Source: Membranipora membranacea
Lineage: Eukaryota > Bryozoa > Gymnolaemata > Cheilostomatida > Membraniporidae
Assembly: GCA_914767715.1 (NCBI GenBank)
Contig: OU612069.1
Span: 3,598,001 to 3,662,000 of the forward strand
Direction of reading: 5' to 3'
Length of the DNA: 64,000 nucleotides
The position numbers were made by a program, and so were the translations under genes. The notes below the pieces were generated by a model. The model was not told the DNA's origin. It searched no databases and saw nothing but the letters and a program-made list of their open reading frames with translations. This document shows positions 35,301 to 50,300 of the stretch, one piece after another. How positions within the stretch are numbered: the first letter of the stretch is position 1; every line of letters begins with the position of its first letter.

Positions 35301-38300
35301 TTTAAGGAGCAAAATTCATGTAAAAACTGGATCAAACTCAGGGTGTAATCAGACACCACTACAAGACGACTCCCGGCTGCATACTGTTTCATCACTTCAT
35401 TTGGGTGTTACTGTTGTGATCCTGTTAATTTTTGAGGTCTAACAGATGCTGAATAAAGATGGTCGGCTATCGAGTTAGAAGCATTATATAAAGCGTGGGT
35501 CTGCATGAAGTTTAGGATGTTCACTTTAGGATATACAAATGTGACAATCGAACTGACATCAAACCACGCAGATCGATCTTCAACTCAAAAGCATAAACGA
35601 CTCTGAACATTGAAATATTCATAAATAGAAGAACATAACATTGTAAATGCATTAATATGGGCAATCTACTCCTCAGACAACCACTGTCTGAACAAGATTA
35701 AGGCTAAGGTTAAGATTAACGGCTCGATAGAGAATTAAAATTAGCAGTCATATCTATTATTACATCACTTCCTGCAAGTGGACACCCCCTACAGGAGCTA
35801 ATAAAATGTACAACTCTTCAACAGGTGAAAAACGTTGTCAACTATTGATGGCCTGATTATCTCTTGATGTCAAGACAAACCCCAAACCATACTGGCAAGG
35901 AGAAACTATTCTATCGCGTGCTGACAACCTACTTCTTTATAAACAGAGATAACCAGCGATATAGTATAATCTGAGAGGCCTTCACTCCTGTGATCTAGGA
36001 ATACATAAGTGCCGAGAATGAAAAACGCTTGGTGGCCTGGGATATCTCATGATATAGCCAGCACTGTGAATAGTTGTCGAACCTGCTCACACCACCAACC
36101 AGAACTATTTTCGAGCCTCAAAAACTCACCGCCACAAGTAAGCATCATCGTTAATAGCAAAAAGCAATCACCATCTGGCCAATTATGTTTGCTAAAAGCT
36201 ACCCAAGTGTGATGTGTTTCCCTAACTGAGGTTTATGGACATAGTTTGTTTAATTTTTCTTTTTCCTGTTTGGCCATGTCAATCTCAAGTTTTATCGAAC
36301 CCTGTTCAAGCTGGATCCGATCAATATCGGCTGCTAAGAACCTTTTACTTAAATGTGATCAAGGACAGCTGAAATACATCAAACAACCTTGAATACGGAG
36401 CTATTTTCCATACACACAATTTATCTTTTGGGCTGCCAGTAATAGGTCAGATGAGATAAGGATTATGAATTAGAGATATGAATTAAATTAGCAATAATCC
36501 TTAGTACCTTCTAGACTCAGGCCCGTAGTTCTAGGGGAGGCAGGGAGACACTGCCTCCCCTAGAAAGCTAAATAAAGTGACCTAAATCACTATAATTGAA
36601 TGATCCATGTCAGGATCAGCTCCTCTCGGATTTCTATTTTCTATTTATATACCTTAAATTGCTTGGGGAGGAGCTTAAACCACCCCTCCTGGTGATGCTT
36701 TGGACTCACCTCGGACTTAGCCTCCCCTACCATGTTTTCTAAAATACGGCCCTGAGACTGTCTGCTGATTCTCTTTATTCGGTCTGATTTTTCATTTTAT
36801 TGTACCCACTGATGGATGCATTCAGTACATAGCATCAGCTCATGACTCAAAAGCTGATTTTCAAATCATTCGGACAAAAAGCATTTAGGGATGAGAGCAT
36901 TGCTGAGTATGTCTCAAGCTCGATGGAAGAATATATTTTTATTTCAAAGGTGATAACCTAAGGAGGCAGATCTCATATTCACTTACTGAAGCTGATTTTA
37001 TAAACCTTTCCATTCACCCAATAATCAGAAATCAACGCTGTAGTTTGAGTCAGCCACATTGCGCTCTTCAACAGCACCCATCGACATGTTGCTGCGTTTG
37101 TTGACAACCAGATACTTTCATGAGGTCCAAGATCTTTCTTGCAAACTGACAATTTATTTCCTGAAAAAAAAATGCATGCATGTTACAAAGATGATATCAG
37201 GCACACTTCAAATGCATGGGGTCATATTATCAATTCTCGCTATCATCGCCGTTGAAGAGACAGGTATCTTTTTCAACAAAGAACCATATTTACTTTCATT
37301 TCATAATGAAAATTGTCATTTATGTTTGCAGCAAAAAACGCAACGATTTAAACAAATTGTTTATAATTTTGCATATTATAAGGAAGACTGAGCGTACCAC
37401 TTGTCATATTATATATCATTATAACCATAACCATGCCAATAGTTGTTTGATTGTAAAAGATCAGAAAAGCTATACGTACCACTTGTGATGTTATATATTA
37501 TCACGCTTCCTTTGCCGTGATCAGCCACCATCAGAATGTCGTCGTAGTGTGGATTAATAGCGATTATTCCTCCTTGGTCACCAAAAGTAACCGGTTGATT
37601 ATGGTCGTAGTTATGAGTCGCCATGTCATCGTTTTGTGAAAATAGCCGAGGAGAGTGCGGCTTAAGGCTGAAACAAAATTGGATGTTTAGGCATATGCAT
37701 GAACAATATTTGGGATTGTTCAATTAGATGGTCAAGGAAATCAGAGTGATCTAGATAATGACACAGTGGGCTACAATACAAATACAAGTCATCTTCATAG
37801 AAGAGGAAAACAGTGCACATTTCAGCAGGCAGCATGCGTTGATGCAATGAATGTTTCTAGATACTTATCTTAATGTGTGTAGATCATATTTATTGCTACC
37901 TTCAACATGTCGGAAGGGCAGGAATAGTCTGAGGGTTAACCTTCTACTTTCCTACTTCATCAAGCATCAATAAGTTTGACTCAATAATCACTTGGGCATT
38001 TCAAAAGATCTTGTAGGGATTCAACATTGAATCACTGAGGCAGAGAGTTGGTTAACTTATAAACAATAGTAATAGGTAGTTACTTCATTTACCATGAATG
38101 TGATTTCTCACCTTGCGATTCTTTTGACGCCCGGTTTCTTGTTTGTAGCAGTCACCTGTTCAAAGTTGTATCTAGTGATTCCTATCAATCAAAACAACCA
38201 AATATTCATCAATTATCGCAGTGACGATATTAAAACAGTCATTTTTTTGACATGAAATAGAATGAAGTAGAAATCCCACACCCGTTACTCCGTTTAAACA

Positions 38301-41300
38301 CAGTTACAGGTCCTCGGCATTGCTGTTTCTGGTTAAAATTTATTATTGAACTTCATTTCACTCAACCAAGAAGATGTCCTTGCAGTCTCTTGCAAACTAC
38401 TCACTACTGTACATTACTAGAAAAGCACATTTAACTTGATTTGATGCAAATATTACCATCCCATCTCGATCTAGCAGATTATCATGGATTTACTATGATT
38501 AACATCACCAATATGGACTCCTCACTGCATACCACTAACATACTTATATGCGAAACACATTAACGTGAGACAATGCAAAGTTTCAATTCCCAACTCTTAT
38601 CCTACAAAATCAAAATGCACCTTAACAAAGGAAATCATTGAAATTTGATGAAGTTTGGACCAGCTAAGTATATTCCTTACGTTTGAAGGTGGGGATGAAT
38701 CATGTTAGGTGAACATGTTCAAAGGTTCAGTTATGACATACCGTATGCTGTGTTATGGTACACATAAGCAGTGTTGACTGGGCTTCTCTTTGTCAATGAT
38801 CCAGCAACATCAATATCAGCAGAGTAAAAGCTTGCCTGGCTAGTTTCAACTACTCGCCTTTTCTTATTGCCATTCCATGAATATACATAAATACCCTAAA
38901 ATGATAGAATGACTCGAAGTGACCGCTTTTTATAAGGTTATACAACTTTAAAAAAATATGACCTCATGCCTGCCTATCAAAATGAAATAAATGTCAAACC
39001 AGGTCCTTTTGAAAAATTCAGTTCAATTTCAAACAGGTTAAATCAACTATCAAACTAGTCTAATTGGTATACAGAAATAATTGGATCAATTCTAGTGTTT
39101 ATGAGAATCACATAATCAACTTACAAATGGACCTGAGAACACAAAGAAGCTTTTCCCTGTAAATTCCAGCATTGTCATGCCTGCAACTTTGCGTTGGGTT
39201 CCGTACTCAGATAAATCTAATGTTCCATTACCACATCGTCCTAAACCTACATTCACAAAGAAGATATATGTGAGCGGGAAATGAAAATACAAGAAATACA
39301 AGCTATTGATGATCTTCATATCCTACATGAAGATCATGAACATCATTATCAAAAGATTTTTTCTCCCCTCAGTAACAGGTGAACAAAACTGTTTCTATAT
39401 GAAGTCGGTAACAAGAACATTGAGCTATACTCTAGGTCTACCCCACCTGGTCAGCTTCAGAACAAAGAGTAACATAAATATATTCCACTATATAAGTGCT
39501 GACTGGGGCCGTAACAAGGTTCAAAGCCCAGATCCAATATAGTGCATTTGCTTTCCCAGTGAAAGGTTTTGTTTATGATAGCTCTGCTCAAGTTTTAGCA
39601 ACACAGCTTTGTTTCCAATTTGAAATGAACAATTTATCCAAAAAGAATCATGTTGGCACAAAGAAGGAAAAACACATGTTTGCCAATCTCGAAATTAATG
39701 AAAAAATTTTTTTATTGAGATTTTTAATAAAAGTGAAACCAAACAATTTATAGCTTTGGACTTTATTAATGCTTTTGATTGTAATGACTATGATATTTTA
39801 CTTAAAAAACTACCATATTATATTTTATCTCCTGGCACCATAAATTTAATAACACCCAATCTAATTTGCCCGCTCGCAATTTGTAAAGTTGGGCGATTGC
39901 TGTTCTTCCACAAAAGAAGTGAAACTTGGTGTACCTCAGGGATTTGTACTGGGACCAATGGAATTTTTTTTTTCCATTAACAACCTTATCAACTCTGCTC
40001 CTCAATTGGAATACATTTTATTTGCAGACGACACAAACACTCTCCAGGTCCTTTTTAAAGGACCTTACAAAAATAGAGGATCCTTAAGTTTTTAATGTTA
40101 GTATGGTAAATAATTGAATAGAATCAATTTCCTCCACCAAGCTTCAAGAATTAGAAATTGATAGAAACTTTAACTTTAAAAACTATAGAACACAGATTTG
40201 CAAAAAGTTAAAGTTTCTTTTATCGTTGCGACTATCAGATAGTTTTAAGATTGACCAAGACTGATGAATTTATATTATTCTTTCTTCTATTCACACCTTA
40301 TTCATAGCATAGAGTTTTGGGGTCATGCATCCCAGATTGGATTGAATCAATTTTTACTCTAACAGTAAGCTGCATTGCCTGGATATCACGTGTCATTAAA
40401 TCTAAAAACTTTAAAACCATGCCTATTTCGATGCTATTTGAATATCGTTATTCATTCATTACTTCTAAAAAAAAGGTAAATATAAGCAATTTATACTTTT
40501 AAATGAAAACGTAATAAAAATCACGCATAAATTTGAAATATCATGCGCAAAGAGCCAACAACTGCAGAGGGGAACAGTCGCTGTTTTTGGTAGATTGGCC
40601 GTCCCGGTTACTGGTCAGATCAGGATGGTCTCAGTTTTGTTTTTACGGGTAGTTGCCACTCTAGTCTTGACCTCTCTGGCGTAGACTATCAGGACACACC
40701 GCTGCGTTTTCTATCTTAATTGTTAATCAATTATTTTACTAGAAATTTTTAAGCAGAAACCTAAATCAATATATGCTCTGCCCCTGCATTCAGGTGGTGT
40801 AGCCTGAGTTACAGAAAGCCATCACTTGGCGCTCCAATAAATACTTACCAATCCATGTATACACTTGAAGATTCTCTTTAAGATTAAGCCGCCTTGCACA
40901 TGACCAAGAATCGACAAAGTGCAGCCATTTTCCATTTAGCTGTTGGACACCAAACATGGGTTGCACCATATGAGCTCCACTACCGATACCATCGTTGTAT
41001 TTATTTGGCCCTCGAGTTCTACTCAGGCTTCCGGCAAGATCTTAAATGGAAAAAGTTATCGGTTGTTGTATTGGTACAATGCCAGATATAGGCAGTGGTA
41101 TTTTGTTGTAGGTATTTTCCGGGTCCTCTGACATCATACTCAAAGCATTAATAGTTTTGAAATGGCATAAGCCTAAAGAATCACTAGGAGAGCTAAATAT
41201 GCCATCAAACTTTCTAAGAGACTACTCCAACAACTAACAATGACATCTAAAAATTGAAGATGATTCATACAGATAACTCGAATATTTTTTTGTAATATCT

Positions 41301-44300
41301 TTTACAAGGAATTCTGAATTGCTCGGTTGCTATAAGGATCCACCAAACAAAAGTGGTTTGATTTGACATGTTTGCCAACACCTGTTAGTTTTTGACCTGA
41401 ATAGACAGAATTATTATGATAAAAATAGTTAAATTGTTAAACAACAGTCTTAATGGTTTTTTTAATGTATGACAAGCCCCTCGAAAAATTAATGGCAATT
41501 ATGTATTTATTTTACCAAAAAAACCAAAAGTTACGCAGACATGGACATATCCTTACGGTCATGCTTCGCCTAGTATACTAACTTGAGATAACTACTGGTC
41601 CGATTTTCTCGATTTTACATTCTAATCGTAGCAATTCCTTGTTAAGCAAATTTCAAAACCACTAATTTTCTTTAATATAACTTCTAATGATTGTGATTGC
41701 AATTTAAAAAATTTAAGCCACTAGTGCCCATGCAAAAGAATAGGAGCTGCCAATAACGAGGAGCATCAGGCTCAGACGCCTCCCAACCGTTTATTCCTAT
41801 AAAACCAAGATTGGCAGGACAAAAAATCCCAACAAAATTATTTATAAAAATAAACCGTAGTAACAATCCTGGGCATGAATGTCAAGTACTAGAGGAGGAA
41901 ATTCCTACAGCAACAGACAGGAATTAAAAATTCAGACTGTGAACAGTTGTGTAATACACTAAAAATGACTGGATTTCAGAGGCTTATATCATTGCGCCAA
42001 ATCTATTGAAGAAACGTTGTAGGCATAAGCTTATGAGTTGTTGGATTTTCTTCTGAATTCATGAGGCATTCATTTCAATTCGAGTAGAGATGTTGATTAA
42101 AAACTTGGAAATACACAAAAATGATATGTTGGTAGGTAATTCCGATATCGTTGATTACTGTACATATTATGTTTAAATTTAAACTAGCCGGTTAAAATGA
42201 GTATTGAGTTTACAGCCTGCCTCTGGAAGACTGCAGTATAGGCCTTCTTGTTATAGCCCTTCACCAACACAAGAGTTTCATTTGGTCCACAATCAATGCT
42301 TATTGCTCTCAGAAGGGCCTTAGGGGTTGCTCCTTTCCCAAAGAAAATTCCAGTCTAAATACGGTTTTCACATGTTTTTACGTGAGAGTGCGACGGAGGA
42401 GTTTGGTAGCCATCCGCCACCTGCGCAGGACCTTGAAGTCAAGTGCAAGTCATTGTAATGTCATTTCTGATGATGTTATTATTGACCTAAAATACACCAA
42501 AAGACCCAAATGTTTCCAAACGATTGAAATAGCTATTTATTTCACTTTGTCTGTATTTTGTGATTATCCAAGGCACGAGATGTTGCATTATAGAGAATAC
42601 TCAAGATAAAAAAAGACACAATCTCATCTATCGATTTTATTTTCGCACGTACCTATGCCCAATTATCGCTATTTCCCGCATCTATTTTCTCTGTGGGTAA
42701 CCTAATCTATAGCAACCGACAAACAGAACTTAGAACAAACTGGAATTCAATCGAACAACCACGCCAATGCTCTCCAAGTGACAATAAATAGTTAAACATG
42801 GCTAAGAGTATTTGTTCAATACATTTATAAAATATTTCTTACTAATAAAAAACTTCATAAAATGTCCTTGCCGATAGTATCCGATTGCTCCCTCTTTGTT
42901 CTTGTTCCAATATCTGTGACCAACGATAAACACGGATGGGTCGCTAAACTTCTTCTAAAAAATGATAAGCTCAAGTTCTGACCGGGAATGAGAAATCCTC
43001 ATTATCAAGGATGTTATAACAATTGAGTATCATTTTACATGAAAAATATCAGATGCCTGTGTACAGCTAAACAAAGCTTGTGACAAAATCGGATTAATTG
43101 TGACTTATTCTCCCCGTGTCCCTACTCAATTTTTTACCCCTAAAACAGGCAGATTTCTTTTTATTATTGATAGACTTTCCAGCATAAAGTATGCTCTGCT
43201 GTAAAATAAATTTCCTGAATGCTTATCTGATTGACCAATAATTGACATTATCATGTAAACTGAGGAAAGATATGCACTTGTTAAGGTAAGGCTCAACATG
43301 CCGTACTCTCCATAGGATTGGCAAATTTATAAATAGGCTTCGGATTGGTCAAGGTGCTACACAGGCCTCTTCATAACTAGGCCTATTACTTTCAATAACA
43401 ATACAATTTGGGTCTGCTTTGCCTTCCTTTTGTTCAACTTGAATCAATTAAATCAATCACTATTTAGTAATTAAATTAGGCTGGTCGTACTACAGATAGA
43501 ACATGCAAGATTGTTAGCCCAACTGGGGCATCTGGTAGATCTAACCCAGCTATCCTATGGATCTGGCCGTACTAAAAGTGCCCCTATCCTATGGAAAATA
43601 CGGCGTGTGTAGCCACTGCTTAAGTCTTGTGGTGTGTTCTGCTTAAAGTGGCACACAACCACAAAAGTTATATTTTGATATTTCATGCGTAATGATGTAC
43701 TCCTTCTAAAATACATTTTGGTCATCTAATTATTCAAACAATGGATTAAACCCACCAAAAGAAATCCTTCTCCAATCCGAGCTAGTCTTGCTGTGAATTT
43801 GGATCCGCTACCCTGTGCTAATTCAATCACTGTCCCACCAACGTACTCCAATGCTAAAGTTCGTCTGAGTATGATAAAAGTAAGTAGTCAACATGCGGGG
43901 CCGTATATTAAGGAAAATTGTAGGGGGGGGGGGCACAAATACTCTGAGGGTATGAAGTGGCCACATATTGGACATTGTAAGCCCCTCCTGTAGAGACTGA
44001 AATCTGGGGCGTTTCAATGGTGTAAATGGTCCCAAATGAGCTGATTCTGACCTGGAATAGTCAAATATAGCATTTTTGGCCACTCTATTAAGCCTTCTAG
44101 GCGAGGCAGTGTGTCCCTGCCTCCCCTAGAACTACAGGCTTGACATAATTGTGTATGTATAAATTTGCAACAAATTATTGTTTTTTCAGAAAAAAAAATT
44201 TCCGTTAACATTTATATAGGTAGTTATATTTCAAAACAGAAATGGTTTATGATACTCTGTACATCTTACTGGATATTGCATGTTTCACCTCTCCAGCCAT

Positions 44301-47300
44301 TGTTACACACACATTTACCCGTATTGGAATTATCGTATGAGCATACTCCATTGCCATTACATTTATATGGGCGGCATATCTCTGTAAAGAAAACCTCATT
44401 GTGAGCCAAAGGCAGTTAGTGATAAAGAGCTAAAATATATTGACAGTAATAAATAATGAAGCGGATAGTATGTATTAATTCAGTCACAGTGGATACATAT
44501 ATTACCAGTGGAGGGAAGGACCGTCTCTGAAAAACCCATATATTCATTGAATTGAGGGACTGGGGCTATCTGAGAGACTAGGGCTGACTGAGATACTGGT
44601 GCTATCTGAGAGACTGAGGCTAACTTAGAGACTGGGGCTATCTGAGAGACTGGGGCTAACTGAGAGACTAGGGGTATCTGAGACATTGGGGCTATCTGAG
44701 AGACTAGGGCTGACTGAGATACTGGTGCTATCTGAGATACTGGTGCTATCTGAGATACTGGGGCTATCTGAGAGACTGGGGCAATCTGAGAGACGGGGGC
44801 TATCTGAGAGACTAGGGCTATCTAAGAGCCAGGGGCTAACTGAGAGACTGGGGCTATCTGAGAGACTAGGGTTATCTGAGACATTGGGGCTATCTGAGAG
44901 ACTAGGGCTGACTGAGATACTGGTGCTATCTGATATACTGGTGCTATCTGAGATACTGGTGCTTTCTGAGATACTGGGGCTATCTGAGAGACTTGGGCTA
45001 TCCGAGAGAATGGGGCTATCTGAGGGACTAGTGCTATCTGAGAGACTGGGGCGATCTGTGAGACTAGGGCTATCCGAGAGAATGGGGCTATCTGAGGGAC
45101 TAGTGCTATCTGAGAGACTGGGGCGATCTGTGAGACTAGGGCTGACTGAGATACTGGTGCTATCTGAGATACTGGTGCTATCTGAGATACTGGGGCTATC
45201 TGAGAGACTGGGGCTTACTTAGAGACTGGGGCTATCCGAGACACTGGGGCTATCTGAGGGACTAGGCTTATCTGAGACATTGGGGCTATCTGAGAGACTA
45301 GGGCTGACTGAGATACTGGGGCTATCTGAGAGACCGGGGCTATCTGAGATACTGGGGCTATCTGAGAGACGGGGGCTATCTGAGAGACTTGGGCTATCTG
45401 AGAGCTAGGGGCTAACTGAGAGACTGGGGCTATCCGATATACTGGGGCTATCTGACATACTGGGGCTATCTGAGAGACTGGGGTTATCTGAGAGACTTGG
45501 GCTATCCGAGAGAATGGGGCTATCTGAGGGACTAGTGCTATCTGAGAGACTGGGGCGATCTGTGAGACTAGGGCTGACTGAGATACTGGTGCTATCTGAG
45601 ATACTGGTGCTATCTGAGAGACTTGGGCTTACTTAGAGACTGGGGCTATCCGAGACACTGGGGCTATCTGAGGGACTAGGGCTATCTGAGAGACTGGGGC
45701 TATCTGAGAGACTAGGGCTATCTGAGAGACTGGGGCTATCTGAGAGATTAGGGTTATCTGAGACATTGGGGCTATCTGAGAGACTAGGGCTATCTGAGAG
45801 TCAGGAGCTAACTGAGAGACTGGGGCTATCTGAGAGACTAGGTTTATCTGAGACATTGGGGCTATCTGAGAGACTAGGGCTGACTGAGATACTGGGGCTA
45901 TCTGAGAGACTTGGGCTATCTGAGATACTGGGGCTATCTGAGAGACTGGGGCTATCTGAGAGACTTGGGCTATCTGAGAGCCAGGGGCTAACTGAGAGAC
46001 TGGGGCTATCCGATATACTGGGGCTATCTGACATACTGGGGCTATCTGAGAGACTTGGGCTATCCGAGAGAATGGGGCTATCTGAGGGACTAGTGCTATC
46101 TGAGAGACTGGGGCGATCTGTGAGACTAGGGCTGACTGAGATACTGGTGCTATCTGACATACTGGTGCTATCTGAGATACTGGGGCTATCTGAGAGACTG
46201 GGGCTTACTTAGAGACTGGGGCTATCCGAGACACTGGGGCTATCTGAGGGACTAGGGCTATCTGAGAGACTGGGGCTATCTGAGAGACTAGGGCTATCTG
46301 AGAGACTGGGGCTATCTGAGAGATTAGGGTTATCTGAGACATTGGGGCTATCTGAGAGACTAGGGCTGACTTAGATACTGGTGCTATCTGAGAGACTGGG
46401 GCTTACTTAGAGACTGGGGCTATCCGAGAGACTTGGGCAATCTGAGGGACTAGGGCTATCTGAGAGACTGGGGCTATCTGAGAGACAACGGCTATCTGAG
46501 AGACTGGGGCTATCTGAGAGACTAGGGTTTTCTGAGACAGGTTTTTATACAATTCACTGGCAAATGGACCGGTATAAAACTTTGTGAAAGGGGCATAATC
46601 GAGTCTCGTGAAATTATTGAATTGGATTCTTCGCCAACATATGTATAGTGATATTTAACTTTAGAGGGGGTCAGGCTCATCGTTATCACCGGATACCAGA
46701 GATGATGTTACTGTGACCCATGACCTGTGACCTTTGACGTATGTTGCTATGACCATTGACCTTTGACCTACGTTGCTATGATCATATTGCATTTGCCTGA
46801 TTATTATGGGTAATGACTATTGAGTTTCCTGTCCGCCTACAGGCTGAGTTTGGTTAGCTGCTGTAACGGCATAGAGAACTTACGGGATTCACATTTTGGT
46901 CCTTCGTAGCCGATTATGCACACACACTTAATACTTCCATCCCTCGTGTCGTAACAAGATGAATAACCTGCTCCATCGTAGCACGTCATACATCTCGAGT
47001 TAAATGTCTGTTTGTTGTTAACTTATGAATAGAAGAAAATTGTATTTGCTCTCAATGTATGAAGTAAGAGGTAGCATTGTTTCTGCAAGTTTGTGAAGGT
47101 ATGAACTATTGGTAAGAACACTGTAACGTGTTTAGGAGACGCTCTATCAAAGGTGTTATTCCACAGAAGGCGACTCTAATTATGCACCCCATAAGCACAG
47201 ATAGTTTCTGCTGTATTTTTCATCCTAACCTCATGTCAGTTTCTGACGACCACTATATTATTAAGGGTTGCTCAAACCCACAATAGAAGATCTAATTGCC

Positions 47301-50300
47301 TTGGCTGAAATGAATGGACTCCCCTGTGACAAATCATAAATGACTTGCTTCACTAAAGATCACACTAGTAGTTTGATCGGTTTAGCATGACTTGCAAGCT
47401 GTAGGTAATTTTACTACCAAAATACACTTGACCTAAAATTTCTAACAGACCTACGGATTAAAGAATTGACCCTGATTTGTTAGTTGAAACCCCTGAAGTA
47501 CGTTTGTAGCTCTCATGAGTTGAACCATGAATATTATTGTGTATGATAGATATTGAAGCTTTTCATTCAATTATTACATAAAACTAAACATACCTAAGAT
47601 AAGTTTGTGTATCAGCCATGATGTTCTATCCACCACAAGCGCAGACAAAGATTTCCCACCAACCCACATGGTGCTTTTCAATGATGTAAACCGACAGCTC
47701 TGCACATTGGTTGACGTTATAATGTAGGGAGTACCTGTAGCACCTTTGCAGTATTTACTGATTTTACCTGATAACAAGAAACTCAATGTTATGCATAACA
47801 GGGCCGTAGATTAGCAGAAATGGTAGGGGAGGCAAAAGTTTGTGGCGAGTTCAAAGCGTCAACAATATGTTCCTTACTGAAAAATTTAAGGCATTTAAAA
47901 AGTAAATAGAAGTAAAAAAATGAGCTGATTCTTAAATGAAATATTCAATTATACCAATTTAAGGCCACTCTATTTGGCAATCTAGGGGAGGCAGAGCTTC
48001 CCTGCCTCCCTAGAACTACTGACCTCATGATAATATATTTTTTCTAAAGCATAGATGGAAGGACACCATCAGGAAGGATCTCCTATCCTGTTCTCTCAGT
48101 GAAAAGGATGCTCAGGACAGGATTATATGGAGAAGTTTAATAGAGCTAGGCCTCTGGTAGGTACCCGCTACCCGAACAGGACAGAGCACAGATATGTGAG
48201 GATGGGTGAGGATGTATTTTTTCCTTGGATAATACAAGATATAGAAATATTCATTATAACATAGCGATTATGATATTAATTATATTCACCATCGTCAGTA
48301 TTGAGTATATAAATCGAAGCCATATTCCAATCAGCGACCATCAGAAGCTCTCGGTAATATGGATGCTGAGACACATGGCCATTGCCAGAGCCCATTTGTA
48401 TCCAACTTGAATGCGCACTGTATTTCCACATGGCAGAAGGATCGGGATTTGGTCTCAAGCTGTAAATATTAAAAAATATAATGGTGTCAAAATGTCAGAA
48501 GATTATTTAAATTGCCAGTGGAATGAAGGGAATTTGATACTATTACAACTAAATTCAATTGTTAAAACTGCAATCAAGTCTACGCTTATGTATAAAAATG
48601 ACAATTGGCCATAGTCACAGAGGTTAGAAGTCATATATGTGCTATATAGAGGAGAGGCCGGGATACCAACGATAGCAGTAGTAAAAGAGGAAATCAAATA
48701 GATACAATAAAAATCAATGTTATCTGGCTGTGAAATGAGGCACTAGAGTTGTAATAAATTCTGACATCAAATATTGGTTCTATATTACTTCAATCCCCCA
48801 TTTCGCAATTAATTTTTTCGATATTCATTTGAAGGAATTTGATTTTGACTTGATGGAAAATACCAAGAAAAACATATTAATTGTTTAATGTTATTTGGAA
48901 TATGCAGAATGTTTTATTTGATGTAGATTTTGTTATAAAAGACACGGTATGAAATAAATATTAATTCTATCCAAAGGCTTTTTAATGGTAACATGTGAAA
49001 TCTCTGTCGAACCCACCTGAATAGTTTGTCTGGTGGTAGGTCGTAGACACTAAACGTGTGATTTGTAAGGGTTATGCCGCTGAAGTTGTAGGAAGTTACA
49101 CCTGAAGAATAATGCAAACATTTACCTCAACACCAACACCATTAACGGAAAATTTTTTAGACACATCGAAAACTATGTCGTATCTAGTTTTGATTTTCAC
49201 ACTTTTGGGTTGTCCTCGCCCACAAGTGAGAAGTGTGAGAATTAGTCCGAAAGGTAAACACTGCCTAGAATAATGAAATCTTAATACCATACAGTTCTAA
49301 ATAGAAACTGTTTTCAAGGCTCTCACATCAATCTATGTTACATATTATCAGGATTCAATCTCAATATAGAAATCTCAATGCAACACGCTGTCAAGAAAAT
49401 ATTGACATCACTATCTGCTATCCTACAATGGCCTCGACACAGAAACTATATATAATGCTTGACCAATGTGCAAAAAATCAGTAATTACAAATATTTGGGA
49501 GCAGTAACATATGTTACTGCTTCCAAATATTTTTGCACCGGTACAGCACTAAATTTTGTTACTTCACGGTTGGCATTGATGAAAGTTGGGGGAAATTTCT
49601 AATGCTACGCTTAATTTCTACCTAGTAGCGCCATGAATTATTTCAGTGTCAAAATATTGCATTTAACTACTGCAGTGCTAGCAGCCAAACTATATATTGC
49701 TTTGGTCCTGCTGTTATCTTTAACGATTACATGCAATTTATTTTCAAAATTTGTCTCAGAACAGCTCATTTTGGCAAGTAGTTCTGCTCATCGAATTCAG
49801 GCATCACTGAAACTTGCTCATAAATACTTGGGCAGGAATTTTGCACTTCCTGCATGATTATTTAAAGGTGACATTATCATGAATATTAGTGAAACAGTAT
49901 GGATTGTAATGTTCTCACCAAATTGCACCTTCTGGAACACCTGAAAATTATCGTGTGTGCTTTTTGTTATTAGCCCAGCTGCTGAGTTCCAAGTATGACG
50001 ATTACTCATTTGATCACGATTTGCAACTTTCCGCTTGAAATCTCCACTCCAGGAATAAATATAGAGTCCCTTCAAAGTATAATTACAAACAATTTATATA
50101 TGCAGTCCAACCAATCAGTAACCAAGGAGCAATGAGTATTAAATGGGAGGTCTAACCTAATTCAATTGGATCAACTACATCATTACTATTCACCAATAAC
50201 AGCTATACCCTATTGAATGGTTCTTAGCATTTCATTCATGCATTCTTTTCAAACACTGTGTATTGTGTATTATCCGGCACAATAATTCTTTGATGTAAAG

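Larger units (their letters stand above)
24714..37016. repeat. Right arm of the large inverted repeat
   Basis: This is the mirror of the left arm. It has gained the CACTG foldback element (29659-33568) and the 806-bp TIR element (25571-26376). It lacks the left arm's 5.4 kb LINE-bearing block, about 155 bp near 27712, and about 1.2 kb near 24818. The match reaches window position 1 on the other side, so the true arm may extend past 37016. Confidence 0.9.

Noticed and set aside
1-37016. Assembly artefact (two haplotypes joined head to head)
   Set aside because: Not excluded. The arms differ by clean transposon insertions, as haplotypes could, but they are inverted and separated by unique sequence, which a simple haplotig error does not produce. 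Spanning long reads would settle it.
37059-37488. Plus-strand ORFs of 90-110 codons
   Set aside because: They are antisense shadows of the minus-strand module exon at 37160-36987 and its flanking intron.
44270-44381. Two separate tandem genes instead of one
   Set aside because: No stop, anchor or polyadenylation-type end follows the second EGF exon and no signal-peptide exon precedes 43864. The phase-2 to phase-2 join and the divisible total favour one gene, though transcripts could overturn this.
44480-46212. Long repetitive ORFs on both strands (up to 178 codons, LSERLG or SQIAPV repeats)
   Set aside because: The 18-bp unit is a multiple of three and lacks stops in several frames, so these ORFs follow from the array. 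They lie in an intron and no splice-supported coding was seen.
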